Origin: Gnetum montanum
Lineage: Eukaryota; Streptophyta; Gnetopsida; Gnetales; Gnetaceae
Direction of reading: 5' to 3'
NCBI GenBank assembly: GCA_015680685.1
Contig: MNCI01007755.1
Location: 286,669-319,789 of the forward strand
DNA: 33,121 nucleotides
The translations under genes and the position numbers were made by a program. The notes beneath the pieces were generated by a model. The model was given only the letters and a program-made list of their open reading frames with translations. It had not been told where the DNA came from and did not search any database. How positions within the stretch are numbered: the stretch's first letter is position 1; each line of letters begins with the position of its first letter. This document shows positions 1-9,780 of the stretch, piece after piece.

Positions 1-133
1 GGGGGAGGGAGGGGGGGATGTGTGTTTCTTATACCCCCGGACTATGCCTTGCGGGGGCATGATGTATATACCGAACTATATATGTTTTTTTGCTAATTTA
101 ATGACCTGAACTTTTTCCAAAAAAAAAAAAAAT
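1..133 (+). mobile_element. LINE 3' UTR and A-tail fragment (copy A)
   Basis: This is the 3' end of a LINE whose body lies beyond the left edge. It has a G-rich stretch, then a hairpin (CCCCCG at 34-39 pairing with CGGGGG at 52-57), then the family's terminal signature (TTTAATGACCTGAACTTTTT from about 99) and an A run that ends at about 133. The same order of hairpin, signature and A tail is seen in the other copies. It lies antisense to the kinase gene, in the intron downstream of exon 4. Confidence 0.7.
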
Positions 134-248
134 GAGAATGATTGCACTAAATTATTTCCTAGAACATTCAAACTGATTAAATTAGCAAGTGCCAACAGAA
201 AAAGATATGATATTTTAACATTGTTAGGTAAGAAAGGTAGGTTTATAC

Positions 249-397
249 CCCAATGTACCAGCCGGTGCAGTAGATATATGAGTATCATCACTTCCCTCTG
301 AACTCCTAGATATTCCAAAATCTGATAATTTAGCATTGAGCTGCTTGTCTAACAAAATGTTGCTTGGCTTGACATCTCTATGAATTATAGGAGGATC
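249..397 (-). CDS. Receptor-like kinase, exon 4 (catalytic loop to activation segment)
   Basis: This 149-bp exon encodes about 49 residues. It starts with [17 protein letters not shown], which holds the catalytic Asp in HRD, the Lys and Asn of the catalytic loop, and so marks an RD kinase. It continues with LSDFGISR (Mg-binding DFG) and ends in the activation segment at STAPAGTLG. The acceptor is TTTGTAG just before 397. The donor is GTATAA from 248, giving phase 2 inside the Gly of GTLGY, as expected if the next exon resumes with Tyr. The start phase (0) matches exon 3. Residues needed for phosphotransfer are present. The remaining C-lobe exons must lie beyond the left edge. The kinase belongs to the plant RLK/Pelle group; the exact subfamily (CR4-like or similar) is not settled. 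Confidence 0.93.
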
Positions 398-627
398 CTA
401 CAAATTCAGACTATACATTAACAATTCCACAGTAGTAAAGACCTCATTATATTGGGCAAGAAAACAAATGAAATGAGCATCTTTTCAGTTGATATATAAA
501 GCAATTTGTGTGTTCAAATATTTCACTTTTCAGCCATTTTTTTAAAAGCAAAACAAATCAATATAAGAGAATAAATATAAATATTTTACAAATTCATAAA
601 AATTCAAATGCTACCTTTTGTAAAAAT
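398..627. other. Intron 3 sequence, no feature recognised
   Basis: AT-rich sequence between exon 4 of the kinase and LINE-B. I see no coding similarity or repeat in it. Confidence 0.6.
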
Positions 628-1190
628 ATGAGTGGAAGTGGGAGTAGGAGTGGTGGTGAGGAGGAGGGCGAGATGTGGGGCATTGGTGGGCGGGACGTGG
701 TCTAGGATGGGGCCTTGGGCAGTGGCGAGTTAGAGAAGGGGGCTGCAGGATTGAGGGCTATGTGTGGGAGGAGGGGTCCATGCACCTATGAAGTGCAGCA
801 ATGTCGAGTGAAGGGTTGCAAACTTTGGAACAGCCTCATTGGGAAGTTTGTGTCTGTGGGTGTAGGCCCGAAGTTGAGGTGGTCCACCAGTGGGTGATGG
901 TGCAATGGGGTTTTTGCTAGGTGAGGATGAAGAGCTTGCCAGGGAATCTGCTCTTGTTCATCTTTCTAACGACGTTTGACCAAGACCGAGTCCTGCTTGG
1001 GGGCGTGGGGGGTTCCTTTGTTCTTTGGCGCTAGAGGGTTGGCTTTGACCCAGTGATGGTTGGGGGCACACAAGGACCCCGATTTGTTCTTGTGTGTGCT
1101 AGTGTGGATTTGGGTTTTGGTGATTCCTTGGGAACTGTGGACCTCGCGGTTCTTGAGGATGCTCGTTGGTTTGTTTGGAAAATTCATCTT
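628..1190 (+). pseudogene. LINE-B ORF1 remnant (DUF4283-like RNA-binding protein)
   Basis: The frame opens with MSGSGSRSGGEEEGE and reaches LIGKFVSVGVGPKL, then, after frame changes, FFGARGLALT and IPWELWTSRFLRMLV. These blocks line up with the ORF1 of LINE-F and LINE-I (FVSKGVRPWMDLI, FYGARGLALAPW, IPWELWT). They resemble the DUF4283 domain that plant LINE ORF1 proteins use to bind their RNA. Stops and frameshifts break it. No CCHC knuckle is readable in this copy. Confidence 0.6.
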
Positions 1191-1714
1191 GTGTGACTAG
1201 CCCACAGTAGCCATGGACAGGTTGGGTTATGCTTGATTCTATGTCTAGGGTCTCTTGCCTTGAAGGACCTCGGGCAAGGAGTGAATCTAGGTAGAATATG
1301 AAAATGTCATTGTTGAGGGGGTTCTGGCCATGTCGGTGTAGGGGCCCCTGTGAAAAAGGGGGATACATGACTACAGATTGATGGGTGGCACCTATTCCCA
1401 AGGGGCTGAAACAGATGGATGATAGGTGGACTTAGGTGACCAAGAAGAGGGGCTTGTCCCAAAGTCAAGGTCCAGGGGGCATGCAAAAGTTGCTTGTGAT
1501 AGGTGGAGGAAATGGGGGGCTCCAAAGCTGCCTAGGATGGGTGGGGGAGTTGGGCGACAGGAGGGGGGATCGATGAGGGCACCTCCAAGGGCAACAGTTT
1601 CCCAAGGGATGGTCAAGACTTCGGGGATTAGGGGCCCCAGGAAGTGTGGGGTTGCAAAAGGAGAGGAGGGGCTAACATTGCCAGGGGGATGCCACTTGGG
1701 GCAATGTTTGAATG

Positions 1715-3180
1715 ATACTTGGTGAACAAACCATGGTTGCAGCTGATCGTGGAGGATATTTGGAAAGGTTACTTTTGGGACTCCAACCCTTGAGATTTTT
1801 TGAAACAAGGGTTAACTATGCTCAAGCATAGCAGTAGACAAATGCGGACATGTGATAAATATTCTTTTCAAGTGTGTCATGGGGAGTTGGTCAAACGTTT
1901 GGTGATGGTCCAGGCGAGGTAGGTATAAGGGGATAACCAGGGGATGTAGAGGCAGAGGTGCTTAGAGAGCTTCACAATCTGGTTGCTAAGGAGAAGAACT
2001 ACTGGTGGTAGCGAAGTAGGACTTGGCTGAGGGAGGGGAACTGCAATTCCTATTTCTTTTTCACCATGGCGTAGTCGGCTCAACAATCCAAAAGCATTAA
2101 GTGCCTCATGGTGAATGGATCTTAGGTGGAGGGGAAGGAAAAGGTGGGGAGGGCGTTACTAGATTTTTGGTCGAACATTTGGCAGTATCAGTGGGTCTCA
2201 CCGATTACCATTCACATTGCCAAAATTTTAAATGAGGTGGATAATGGATGTTTGTTGGCTCCATTCATGTGGATGGAATTAAGGATGGCACTGGCTTCGA
2301 TGAAAGGGGGCTAGCCCCAAGGCTGGACAAATGGCCAATTGAGTTCTTCCAGGCATTTATTGATGTCGTTGAAGACAACTTATTGGATGCTTTTAATGCT
2401 ATATTGTAGTGGAGGAGGTTAGATGTGAAATTAACTATGCTCGGGTGGTTCTACTTCCTAAGATGGCTCACCCATCTTGTCGAACGGATTTTTGGGCCAT
2501 TGGTGTCTGCAATACGCTGTTGCAGCTTTTCTCAAAATTGTTGGTGGCTCGTCTGGGGCCGCTGATGCCATGGCTAGTGGGGGCGCAGCAAGCAAGTTTT
2601 GTTAAGGGGAGGTACATCCAATACCAAATCATTTAGGTGCAAGAAGTTCTTCACTCGCTATGGGTGAGTAAGTTTCTGGGGATGTGCTTGAAGCTTGACA
2701 TTACCAAAGCATATGATACAATTGCTTGGGATGCTCTCTGAGAGGTCATGCTTCATAAAGGTTTCCACTCGCACTTCATTGATCTATGTATTGACATTCA
2801 GAGGTTGAGGGCTTTTTTCCTAGATTTGAAGGGCAAAATGTGGGGCTTTGAGACCGCTGGGAGGGGGCTTCGACAAGGGGATCCTTTGTCACCATTCTTG
2901 TTCATCTTGGTGACGGATACAAAGCAGGCTTATTGCAAAGCTAAGGGAGTGAGGGGGTTGGATGTCAATGGGGTGTAGTGCATGCTGGAACATTATGTGG
3001 ATGACACCATTCTGTTTTTGTGGGTCGTCATGCCACAAGCACATGCAATCAACAAAGCCCTCCATCGCATGGGGGAGGAAATCGGGCTCCAAATTAATCA
3101 GGGCAAATCGGCAATTCACTTCTTATATACTGAGATGGGGATTTGGGGAAGGATTATCTAGACACTGGGGGTGTTGCTAA
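1715..3180 (+). pseudogene. LINE-B ORF2 linker and reverse transcriptase remnant
   Basis: It starts in the segment between endonuclease and polymerase (PWLQLIVEDIW) and runs through KWPIEFFQAFIDVVEDNLLD, KLDITKAYDTIAWDAL, GRGLRQGDPLSPFLF and HYVDDTILF (catalytic box about 2990-3018). These are the canonical motifs of non-LTR reverse transcriptases, and the YVDD box and RQGDPLSP motif are intact. The frame is interrupted by TAG and TGA codons (at 2634-2636 and 2976-2978, for example). No endonuclease motifs (WNCRG, QETK, GDFN, SDH) were found upstream, so ORF1 seems joined directly to the post-endonuclease linker. Confidence 0.85.
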
Positions 3181-3599
3181 GACGTATATAGGAAAGGGTG
3201 ACCCACTGGACAAATAGATTCTTGTCTCAAGCTGGTAGGGTGTTGTGGGCCAAGGCGGTGTGGTCGGCCAGTGCGTGCTTTGCGACTAGTGCAACCTTCC
3301 CTTGCTGGAATTATTGATTAGCTGNGTGGCTTGGGATGAGGTGGTGTGGCCTAAAGATGCTAGGGGTCTGAGCATTTTGCAATTTTAGGATGTTCTAGTG
3401 ATGGGGCATTAGGCCCTTTTACATAAGTTGATGTCACAGGATTCCACTCCTACATAGTGGGTCCTCCTCCTGTGATAAAAGTACATGCCTTGGGAAGCAG
3501 GCAAGAATGTTTCGAAAATTTGGTAGGCAAGTTGTGGGCACATGCAGATGTTGATGACAGTAGAGTCATTAAATGCCCCACCTAAACAACTGATTTGGG

Positions 3600-3800
3600 A
3601 TAGATTTCCTTCGATTGGGGGATGGTGACATGCATGGAAGGGGCATCTGCCCAAGAAGATTAAAACCTTTCTTTGGTTACTATTCCATGATGCAATCCCC
3701 ATATGATGGGAATTGCAATGATGAGGCATGCAGCTTGAGGACACGTGTCCCCTTTGCATGGTAGGCGTTGAAATGACCATAAACTTTGCTTGAGACTACA
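3600..3800 (+). pseudogene. LINE-B zf-RVT zinc-binding region
   Basis: The reading LPKKIKTFLWLLFHDAIP followed by EDTCPLCMVGVE is the zf-RVT module found after the polymerase in plant LINE ORF2 proteins. The CPLC pair is intact. Stops interrupt the frame. The following bases read ATAILWRLW, which matches the usual ORF2 segment after the finger. Confidence 0.8.
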
Positions 3801-4104
3801 ATTTTGCCCAACAGGTGTGAAGAGCGGCCAACTTGTTGGCTGGAACAACGCTCAATGGGGAGTCTCTGGCTACTGCTATTCTATGGAGATTGTGGTGCAT
3901 GTGTAATTTTTGGGTGTTTCAGAGGGTGTAGCTACTGTTGCCCACACAAATTGCTGTGGAAGGAGTGTGTTTGTGAAAGGAGGCTTTGTTCACGATGGGG
4001 GTGACACTAACCATCGAACTCCTATGTGATGAATTTCGAGGAAACTTAGTGTTGTGGCATCTTGTGACATTGGTTGGATGGGCCAAGGTGCTTCCTCAGC
4101 TATA

Positions 4105-4640
4105 GGGGGATCCTGAGCTAGAGGACAATCCTTTCTTCACCAATTGGGTGGGGAATTGGATGGTGTTTTAGGGCACCTACATTGAGCTGACGGAGGTTGC
4201 TATTGCGAGGTTGCTTTAGGTGTCGGTGGCGGGGCAGGAGGTCCCTCTGTGCGGCTAAGGATTGCATGATGCCAGAGAGTTCTTCCTTGGGGCTATCCCT
4301 AAGATAGGGAGTGGGCAGGTGTTGAAGTTGGCTCTGGAGCCACTATGATAAGGAGGCGGTGGTCCTGGTGGACAGATTCTTTGTCCACTTGGGGAATGCT
4401 TGGAAATTGTTGGGGGTCCACTTCACTTTGATGAGCTATCTACGCTAGGGGTGCTGGGCTAACCTACCTCATTTCTTTTTGACCATGCTATGGAGGTAGC
4501 AGTGGGTGCCATTCCAGTTTCATTTTGGCTTTGTGGAGAGCCGTGAGGGCTGCTGCTCATTTGGAGGAGGGGGGCCTCCTTTCATGCTGCTTATGGTCAA
4601 CAACTACGATGTGCACTATCAACCATTGTGAACCTTTCAT
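4105..4640 (+). pseudogene. LINE-B DomX (unrecognised conserved domain)
   Basis: The reading NWVGNWMVF, then GTYIELTEVAIARLL, then GLHDAREFFLGAIPKIGSGQ aligns with segments at the same place in LINE-E, LINE-G and LINE-H. I do not recognise the family. It might be related to a plant retroelement Gag-like or transposon-associated domain, but I cannot confirm that from sequence alone. It is broken by amber stops. Confidence 0.55.
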
Positions 4641-4889
4641 TTGAATTTGAGGTGTCTCAGAAGGTGGGGGAGGGGAGTAGATCCCCAAAGGAGGTGTCTG
4701 GGGAGGAGGGGGAGGAGGTGCACAAGGAAGAGCTAGGGGACGTCTTGGGGGGTGCAGTGCCTGGGGTTCCAACTCAGGGTGGGGGGTCCATCGATTGTTG
4801 CACAAGAGGAAGAGATAGAGGGCTAGGCATGTGGGGGATGGTCCCCACCTCTAGGGGGTTCATTTGTTGAGGTGATAGAGCAGGGATAA

Positions 4890-5462
4890 GCTGCAAAGAG
4901 GGCAATGTGGGAGGAAAGGTGGCGTTAGAGGGATGAGAAGTTCCAACGGGAACATGAACTCTAGGCCTTGCAGCAGGCTGAGGCCATTCAAGCAGCCATA
5001 AAAGAAGAAAGAATTCAACGGGATTTGGTTGAGGCGACATCATGGCTTGAATAGAAGGCGGAGCTCCAAGGCAGGGTGAGGCAAGAGCTAGAGGACAAGG
5101 CTAGGCAATAGGAGGCAACAGAAAGGGAGGCGACCGAGTGCTGGGAAGAGGAGGAGGATGAAATTCAGTGCAAGCTAGATAAGGCCCATGCCAATAGGGT
5201 GCAGTCTTGGCTGCAGTAGGGTAGATGCCCTTATGTCATTGTTAACATTGGTAGGAATGCATTGTGGTTGGCCTTGCGGTAGCACATTCGTAGGAAGGGC
5301 AGAGAATTCCACCCCAACAAGCAGGGTAGCGACGCAACAGAGGCCTTCAAACGGTTTTGAGAGGCAGTGGCCTTTGTTGATACTAAGCTGCATAAAGACA
5401 TTCTCAATGCCATCCACGTGCAAGAGCGCACCTTTTGTCCATGTACTCAACTGCCGTATTGA
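4890..5462 (+). pseudogene. LINE-B coiled coil and J-like C-terminal domain
   Basis: A charged heptad-rich stretch (QREHEL, AAIKEERIQRDLVEA, RVRQELEDKARQ) leads into KLDKAHANRVQSWLQ and then CPYVIVNIG. Next comes a basic helix (HIRRKGREFHPNKQG) with HPN at 5310-5318, then EAVAFVDTKLHKDILNAIH and a C-x-C end (FCPCTQLPY) with TGA at 5460-5462. The layout matches a J domain: helix I, basic helix II, HPD loop, helix III. The Asp of HPD is replaced by Asn. A few in-frame stops break it. Confidence 0.6.
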
Positions 5463-5638
5463 CTGTAGCTGTTTGGGGGAGGGGTGGTTTTTCTGTTGTC
5501 TTTGTTGTTTTGGTTGTGCAGGTCGAGTTGGGTTGTGGGTTTGATATTGGGGTGGGAAAAGAGAGGGGGTGGGTGGGTGCTGGCTTATGGCCCTTCCTGC
5601 TGGGGTTTTTGGTCGGGGGTCCTTGTGTGTTGCGAGGA

Positions 5639-5656
5639 GGGGAGATTCATCTCCCC
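5639..5656 (+). other. LINE-B 3' UTR hairpin
   Basis: GGGGAGA and TCTCCCC pair perfectly around a TTCA loop, and a flanking A-T pair extends the stem to 8 bp. It sits about 80 bp upstream of the element end. Other copies carry hairpins of different sequence in a similar place. Confidence 0.7.
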
Positions 5657-5799
5657 TGCTTTTGGGGGTTTGACTTTGTACATTCTGTATATTAACATAT
5701 AGCGTAATATAGCTCAAATTTTTCTGAAAAGGAAAATATTTCCTTGCAGGTACAAAAATTATGCAACCAAAAGTGTAATTATATCTTTATAGATTGGTC

Positions 5800-6331
5800 T
5801 GTAATTTGTTTAAACCTGGAATAACGACATAAGGCCCTAATCCTTCATCCTAACAAAGGCCACCATCTGTCAACAGAGGAAAAAGAGAAGTAGCTGGCTA
5901 AGCTAAAGAGACATAATGATGCACAGAGTTTTGTAAAAGACAAAGAGGATTGTCAAATGGTGGATGCCTTCCACAGAGAAATTCAGGAATTCTGTGCATG
6001 TTCCTTTATGCATTTTCTTAATGATGCTATTTACATTTTGTTGGTATGCAAAAGGCATGAATCAGCGGGTTTTGTTGGTATGCAATTTAAGGGTCACATG
6101 GGATTCTTTGCTAGTATGGACACTCGTATGATTGGGGACACTATCTACCCCATCTTTTTTGTCTATCCTATGGTTGATGATGCACTGATGAGTCATGGTG
6201 TGGACCTCAACCCTGTTTGGCGGTAAGTTTTAGCCCCCTTTTCTGATGTGAGCTCTCTACTCGCCACAATTTGTAATTTATTTTTTCTGTTAATATAGCT
6301 CCGACCTTTCGCTCAAAAAAATTTACTGGAT
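5800..6331 (+). mobile_element. LINE-C, 5'-truncated copy
   Basis: This short copy begins inside the J-like domain (LILHPNKG, with HPN at 5846-5854). It continues with AQSFVKDKEDCQMVDAFH and the C-x-C end (FCACSFMHF). A 3' UTR-like stretch follows, then the terminal signature (TTAATATAGCTCCGACCTTT from about 6293) and a short A tail. It is a typical 5'-truncated LINE insertion. The open frame at 5957-6226 covers part of it and is not a separate gene. The left limit is approximate. Confidence 0.7.
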
Positions 6332-7029
6332 TTAACAGCAGCGAGGAGGATATGGATTTGTGGTATACAACACTAAATAAATTTTGAAGTCCATTCCTAG
6401 GACATAACTTATAAAGTTTTAAGATAAAAAAGATAAAGTATGAAAAACGGTTGCCTGTTCATTTGAACTAACAGCTAGAAAGGGCATGTGACCCATAGAA
6501 ATAAGATTTCACTGTTAGGAATCCTTGAACCTGGTAGTTATATATTTGCCACTGAAGAGAAGAGACAGGTAGGAGCTATATAGGAAATTTTCAGTCATTA
6601 AATAAGTGTTGCATGGACATTATGGAGAGACAAAGATATCCAAAATGTTCAGAAGCCCAGCAACACCACCAAAACAGCTTATAACTAACCAATGTTCATG
6701 GACAACAAATTTTGGTAAGCAGCAAGTTTTGGTCCTGCATAACATGCCAACATTTGACTTACAAGAAAAGTTCATCTGGATGATGAATAGCTCAGAAAAC
6801 TCAGAAAAATCTAAGCATGTAACTTAGAATCTTTTAATGATGTCCCACTTTAAAAACCAAACACTCCATCAGTATGCAGGCTTCACAACAGATCAAAATG
6901 AAATGAAACCATGGAACAGAGAATGATAAAAGAGTATTGTAAAACATTAAAAATCAAAATTTAACAGTGTGCTATGAAAATAGAAGGATCGATGAGCACA
7001 GAATTATCCAACGATGTAATTAAGGTCCA
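6332..7029. other. Intron 3 sequence, no feature recognised
   Basis: AT-rich sequence with no recognisable coding similarity. The open frame at 6606-6827 has no motif that I know. Confidence 0.5.
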
Positions 7030-7400
7030 GAAAAGGAGGTGCTCGGGTAGAGCTAGAACAAATACATGCTCGGGTTCATTTGGAGCTACAACATGAAGCA
7101 ACGAGGGAGGAGGCGTAGCACCATCAACAGAAGCAGCTTAATGAAGAGCTGCAGCACATATATGCAAAGGAAGCGTGTTCACAAATTCAAGCAAGGATCA
7201 AAGCCCAGACAGAGTTGTGATGGCAACAAGTGGAGAAGGCTGAACTTCAAGAGATTCACGAGCAGGACCTTAAGCGCCACACAACCAATGTTCAACTCTG
7301 GTCCAGAGACCACTGCTACCTTTCCATTATTCTAGCTGTACATAAGAGCTCAACCCTTTCCATCATCCATGCCTTGTTGTTGTGCAAGTCCAACTCACTT
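7030..7400 (+). mobile_element. LINE-D, fragment of the coiled coil and J-like region
   Basis: The frame reads ARVELEQIHARVHLELQHEA, then QLNEELQHIYAKEACSQIQA, a Gln/Glu-rich coil. It then passes into DLKRHTTNVQLWSRDHCYL, which aligns with the end of the coil and the CPY start of the J-like domain in other copies. No HPD-type motif, tail or target-site duplication was found, so this is an old decayed fragment. Confidence 0.5.
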
Positions 7401-8291
7401 TAGGTACACCCCCAGATATATTATAAACATTATAGAGAAATATAATAATGCTTAACCCAATAATGAGCTAACCACTGAAAATTAACAATAATGTGACAAA
7501 TAAATTAAGCAGGATAAATAAAATAGCAAGAAGCTAGTGGTTTGTTTTGCGATAGAAGAATCCTTGCTAGGTTGAATCAAAAGTACTAAAAAACTGCTAT
7601 TAAGCCTACAACTCTGTATGGTGTGGAATACTAGCCTATCAAAAGTATCAAGCTTAATGTGTGCATGTAGCAAGGATCTGAATGCTCAGGTTGATATTGG
7701 GTATCACTATGAACAATTGCATCAACCATTTTTTATTAGGAAAAGTTTGAGGATAGCATCCATAGATAAGAAGATTAACAAGAATTACCTTTGATGGTTT
7801 AAGAAGATCATAGAATGTACCTGTTAAAAGAACTTGCTTTATTAAAGCTGATGGGAAACAACAAAGATGTAGACCTAAAGCATATTTAGTTTGTAAGCAG
7901 AAAGAAGGATATCCATGCTTTTGATGTTAATGCTCTTTGGCTCTTAATATAAGCAAATGACAAAAGAATTTATATATCCAACCCCATGCAATTGGGATAA
8001 GGCTAGAGTGCATATTTGAAACTTGAAAGTTAAGCAATTATGTATGAGACTACAATAAGCAGAAGTAGCAAGTACATAAGAACATTAAGTAAAGTCACAA
8101 TTAATATAATACATAAGTAGTTAAAATTGATAATGTGGGGCACTGCACTTAGACATTTATGGAGATTGTCTAAAATATATAGCCTCCAACTGCATATGAA
8201 ATCAAATCTTTTTCAAGTTAAACACATAATGTTGAGTAATCACTAAGCTTAGTTTTAGCCAATAATACATTGTGGAGTTTGTGATACTCAC
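7401..8291. other. Intron 3 sequence, no feature recognised
   Basis: AT-rich intron sequence that includes the GTGAGT donor of exon 3 (from 8291, reading leftward). I see no repeat or coding similarity. Confidence 0.5.
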
Positions 8292-8383
8292 AACAAATGA
8301 ATGTAAGTAATCTAATGCATGTGCAATTGCAAGTGATATCTCTATTCTTTTCAGCCAGCTTAGAAATGTATATCTGTGAGTCC
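8292..8383 (-). CDS. Receptor-like kinase, exon 3 (alphaE helix region)
   Basis: This 92-bp exon is too short and too isolated to stand out as an open frame. The acceptor is TTTCAG ending at 8384 and the donor is GTGAGT from 8291. After completing the split Gly codon from exon 2 it encodes THRYTFLSWLKRIEIS, then LAIAHALDYLHSFV. This is the SW-x-x-R-x-x-I...A-x-x-L-x-YLH block just before the catalytic loop in plant receptor-like kinases. It joins exon 4 in phase 0, giving SFV followed by DPPIIHRD. Its match in phase and in family order to exons 19 kb and 8 kb away is the strongest proof that this is one gene. Confidence 0.93.
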
Positions 8384-8510
8384 CTGAAATGAACCAAAAG
8401 CATATTAGATGTGTTAGAAAGTATCAATAAAATTCTAAGAATCTATATTGAATCCTAAAGTTAAATAAGCTTTTTTTAGCAACTATAGTATTAATATAAA
8501 TTTATTAATT

Positions 8511-8918
8511 GTTCCAACTTGAGGATTCACAGAAAAAGGGATTCATTAGGCCTAGTATGTCACTATGGGACAGTTCTATTTATCAAGAAAGAAAATGGAA
8601 CTCTTTGCTTATGCATTGATTATAGGTAGCTGAAGAAAGTCATCATTAAGAATAAATATCTCCTTCTAAGAATTAACGATTTTTTTATCAGCTCAAACAA
8701 GCAAAAGTATTTTCAAAAATGGATTTCAAAATGAACTCTTATCAGCTGAAAATTAAAGAAAATATTCCAAAAACAACCTTCAGAACCAGGTAACGATATT
8801 ATGCAATCACAACCATGTTTGATTAACTAATACTCCATCTGCCTTCATAAGCACGATTGATCAAAATTTTTCCATTTTCAGATCTATTTGCGTCGGTGTT
8901 CTTAAATGACATTTTAAT
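8511..8918 (+). pseudogene. Ty3/gypsy pol, 5' part (reverse transcriptase)
   Basis: With a few frameshifts it reads KKGFIRPSMSLWD, VLFIKKENGTLCLCIDYRQL, KKVIIKNKYLLLRIND, AKVFSKMDFKMNSYQL, IPKTTFRTRY and finally VFLNDILI. This is the order of the Ty3/gypsy reverse transcriptase: the IRPS entry, the CIDYR box, and the catalytic box where YVDD or FLDD gives way here to FLND. It is cut by LINE-E and resumes at 12542. No LTR, gag or protease was seen, so it is a fragment. Confidence 0.85.
8904..8918 (+). repeat. Left target-site duplication of LINE-E
   Basis: These 15 bases (AAATGACATTTTAAT) recur at 12542-12556 with one C/T difference. Both copies encode the same NDILI residues of the gypsy polymerase, as expected when a target-primed insertion duplicates its target. 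Confidence 0.85.
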
Positions 8919-8954
8919 TTCTTAGGTTCTCAGGTCTATAAGACCTAACAGGGC

Positions 8955-9780
8955 CCCAGGGCTGGATGGTTCGCCGATAGAATTTTTCAGAACCTACTTT
9001 GACATCCTTGGTGAAAACATTGTGGATGCCTTTAATCTCATGCTCAAATGGGGACAAGTTTGGAATGAAATCAACTGTTTCAGGATTATCTTAATTCCTA
9101 AAGTGGATAATCACATTGAACCAGCCCACTTCAGGCCAATTGGGGTCTGCAGCAGGTTGCTTCAGCTTTTCACTAGGGTTCCTGTGGCCAGGCTCCAAGC
9201 TCCAACCTCTCATACCGGCCCTAGTGGGCTCCCAGCAAATGGGTTTCATCAACAGTAGGTGCATTCAGGATCAAATTTTGCTACTGCAAGAGATCATGCA
9301 TTCTGTGCAGAAAGCACAGTTCCTAGGCATCTGTCTTAAACTTGACATTGCCAAGGCCTATGATACGGTATATTGGGCCTCATTAAAAGATATCATGCCG
9401 AGGAAGGGACTACACCCATGGTTCATTGATCTGTGTATCCAGATTCAGGCCTTAGGGGTCTACTTGTTTGATATCAATGGACAGTTGTGGGGGTTTTCCT
9501 CCCCAAGCCGTCGCTTAAGACATAGGGACCCCTTATCTCTATATCTTTTCATTATTGTCATGGACACCATGAATACATATTGCAGGACAAAAGGGATTCG
9601 GGGTATAAGGATTCAAGGGGTCATGTGCATTGTGGAGCACTATGTAGATGATACAATCCTTACAACCCAGGCAGCCGTACCACAGGCAGAAGCAGTATCT
9701 AGAGCCTTACAAAGAATGTCCAAAGAGATCGGGCTTATAGTCAATTAAGGGAAGTCCATGGCTCATTTCTTATGTACCAA
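8955..9780 (+). pseudogene. LINE-E reverse transcriptase
   Basis: It contains the longest intact polymerase frame in the window (9116-9748). Motifs in order are FRPIGVCSRLLQL, a QMGFINSR block, CLKLDIAKAYDTVYWASL, RRLRHRDPLSLYLF (RQGDPLSP in active copies, so R and H replace conserved residues), and EHYVDDTIL with an intact catalytic box. FRPIGVC lies in a different frame from the rest, so there is at least one frameshift. The frame ends at a TAA right after EIGLIVN, where homologues continue with a Gln, Asn or Lys and Gly-Lys-Ser. Confidence 0.9.

Larger units (their letters stand above)
628..5735 (+). mobile_element. LINE-B, nearly full-length L1-type retrotransposon lacking its endonuclease
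   Basis: The order is ORF1 remnant, post-endonuclease linker, reverse transcriptase, zf-RVT, DomX, coiled coil, J-like domain, 3' UTR with hairpin, and terminal signature (TAATATAGCTC near 5705). Many in-frame stops and some frameshifts make it dead. The 5' limit is set at ATG 628, which matches the start context of LINE-F and LINE-H (ATGAGT or ATGGGA followed by Gly/Ser-rich codons). I found no convincing target-site duplication, so both limits are approximate. A single ambiguous base is at 3325. It lies in intron 3, antisense to the kinase. Confidence 0.85.

Noticed and set aside
1392-1808. 138-codon minus-strand frame, Pro-rich
   Set aside because: Low-complexity shadow of the G-rich plus strand in LINE-B; no family signature.
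5175-5717. 180-codon minus-strand frame, Pro/Gln-rich
   Set aside because: It is the antisense of the LINE-B J-like domain and 3' UTR, which match other copies on the plus strand.
600-5760. Target-site duplication for LINE-B
   Set aside because: Short A/T-rich similarities near both ends (such as GTAAAAAT and GTACAAAAAT) are too weak to support one.
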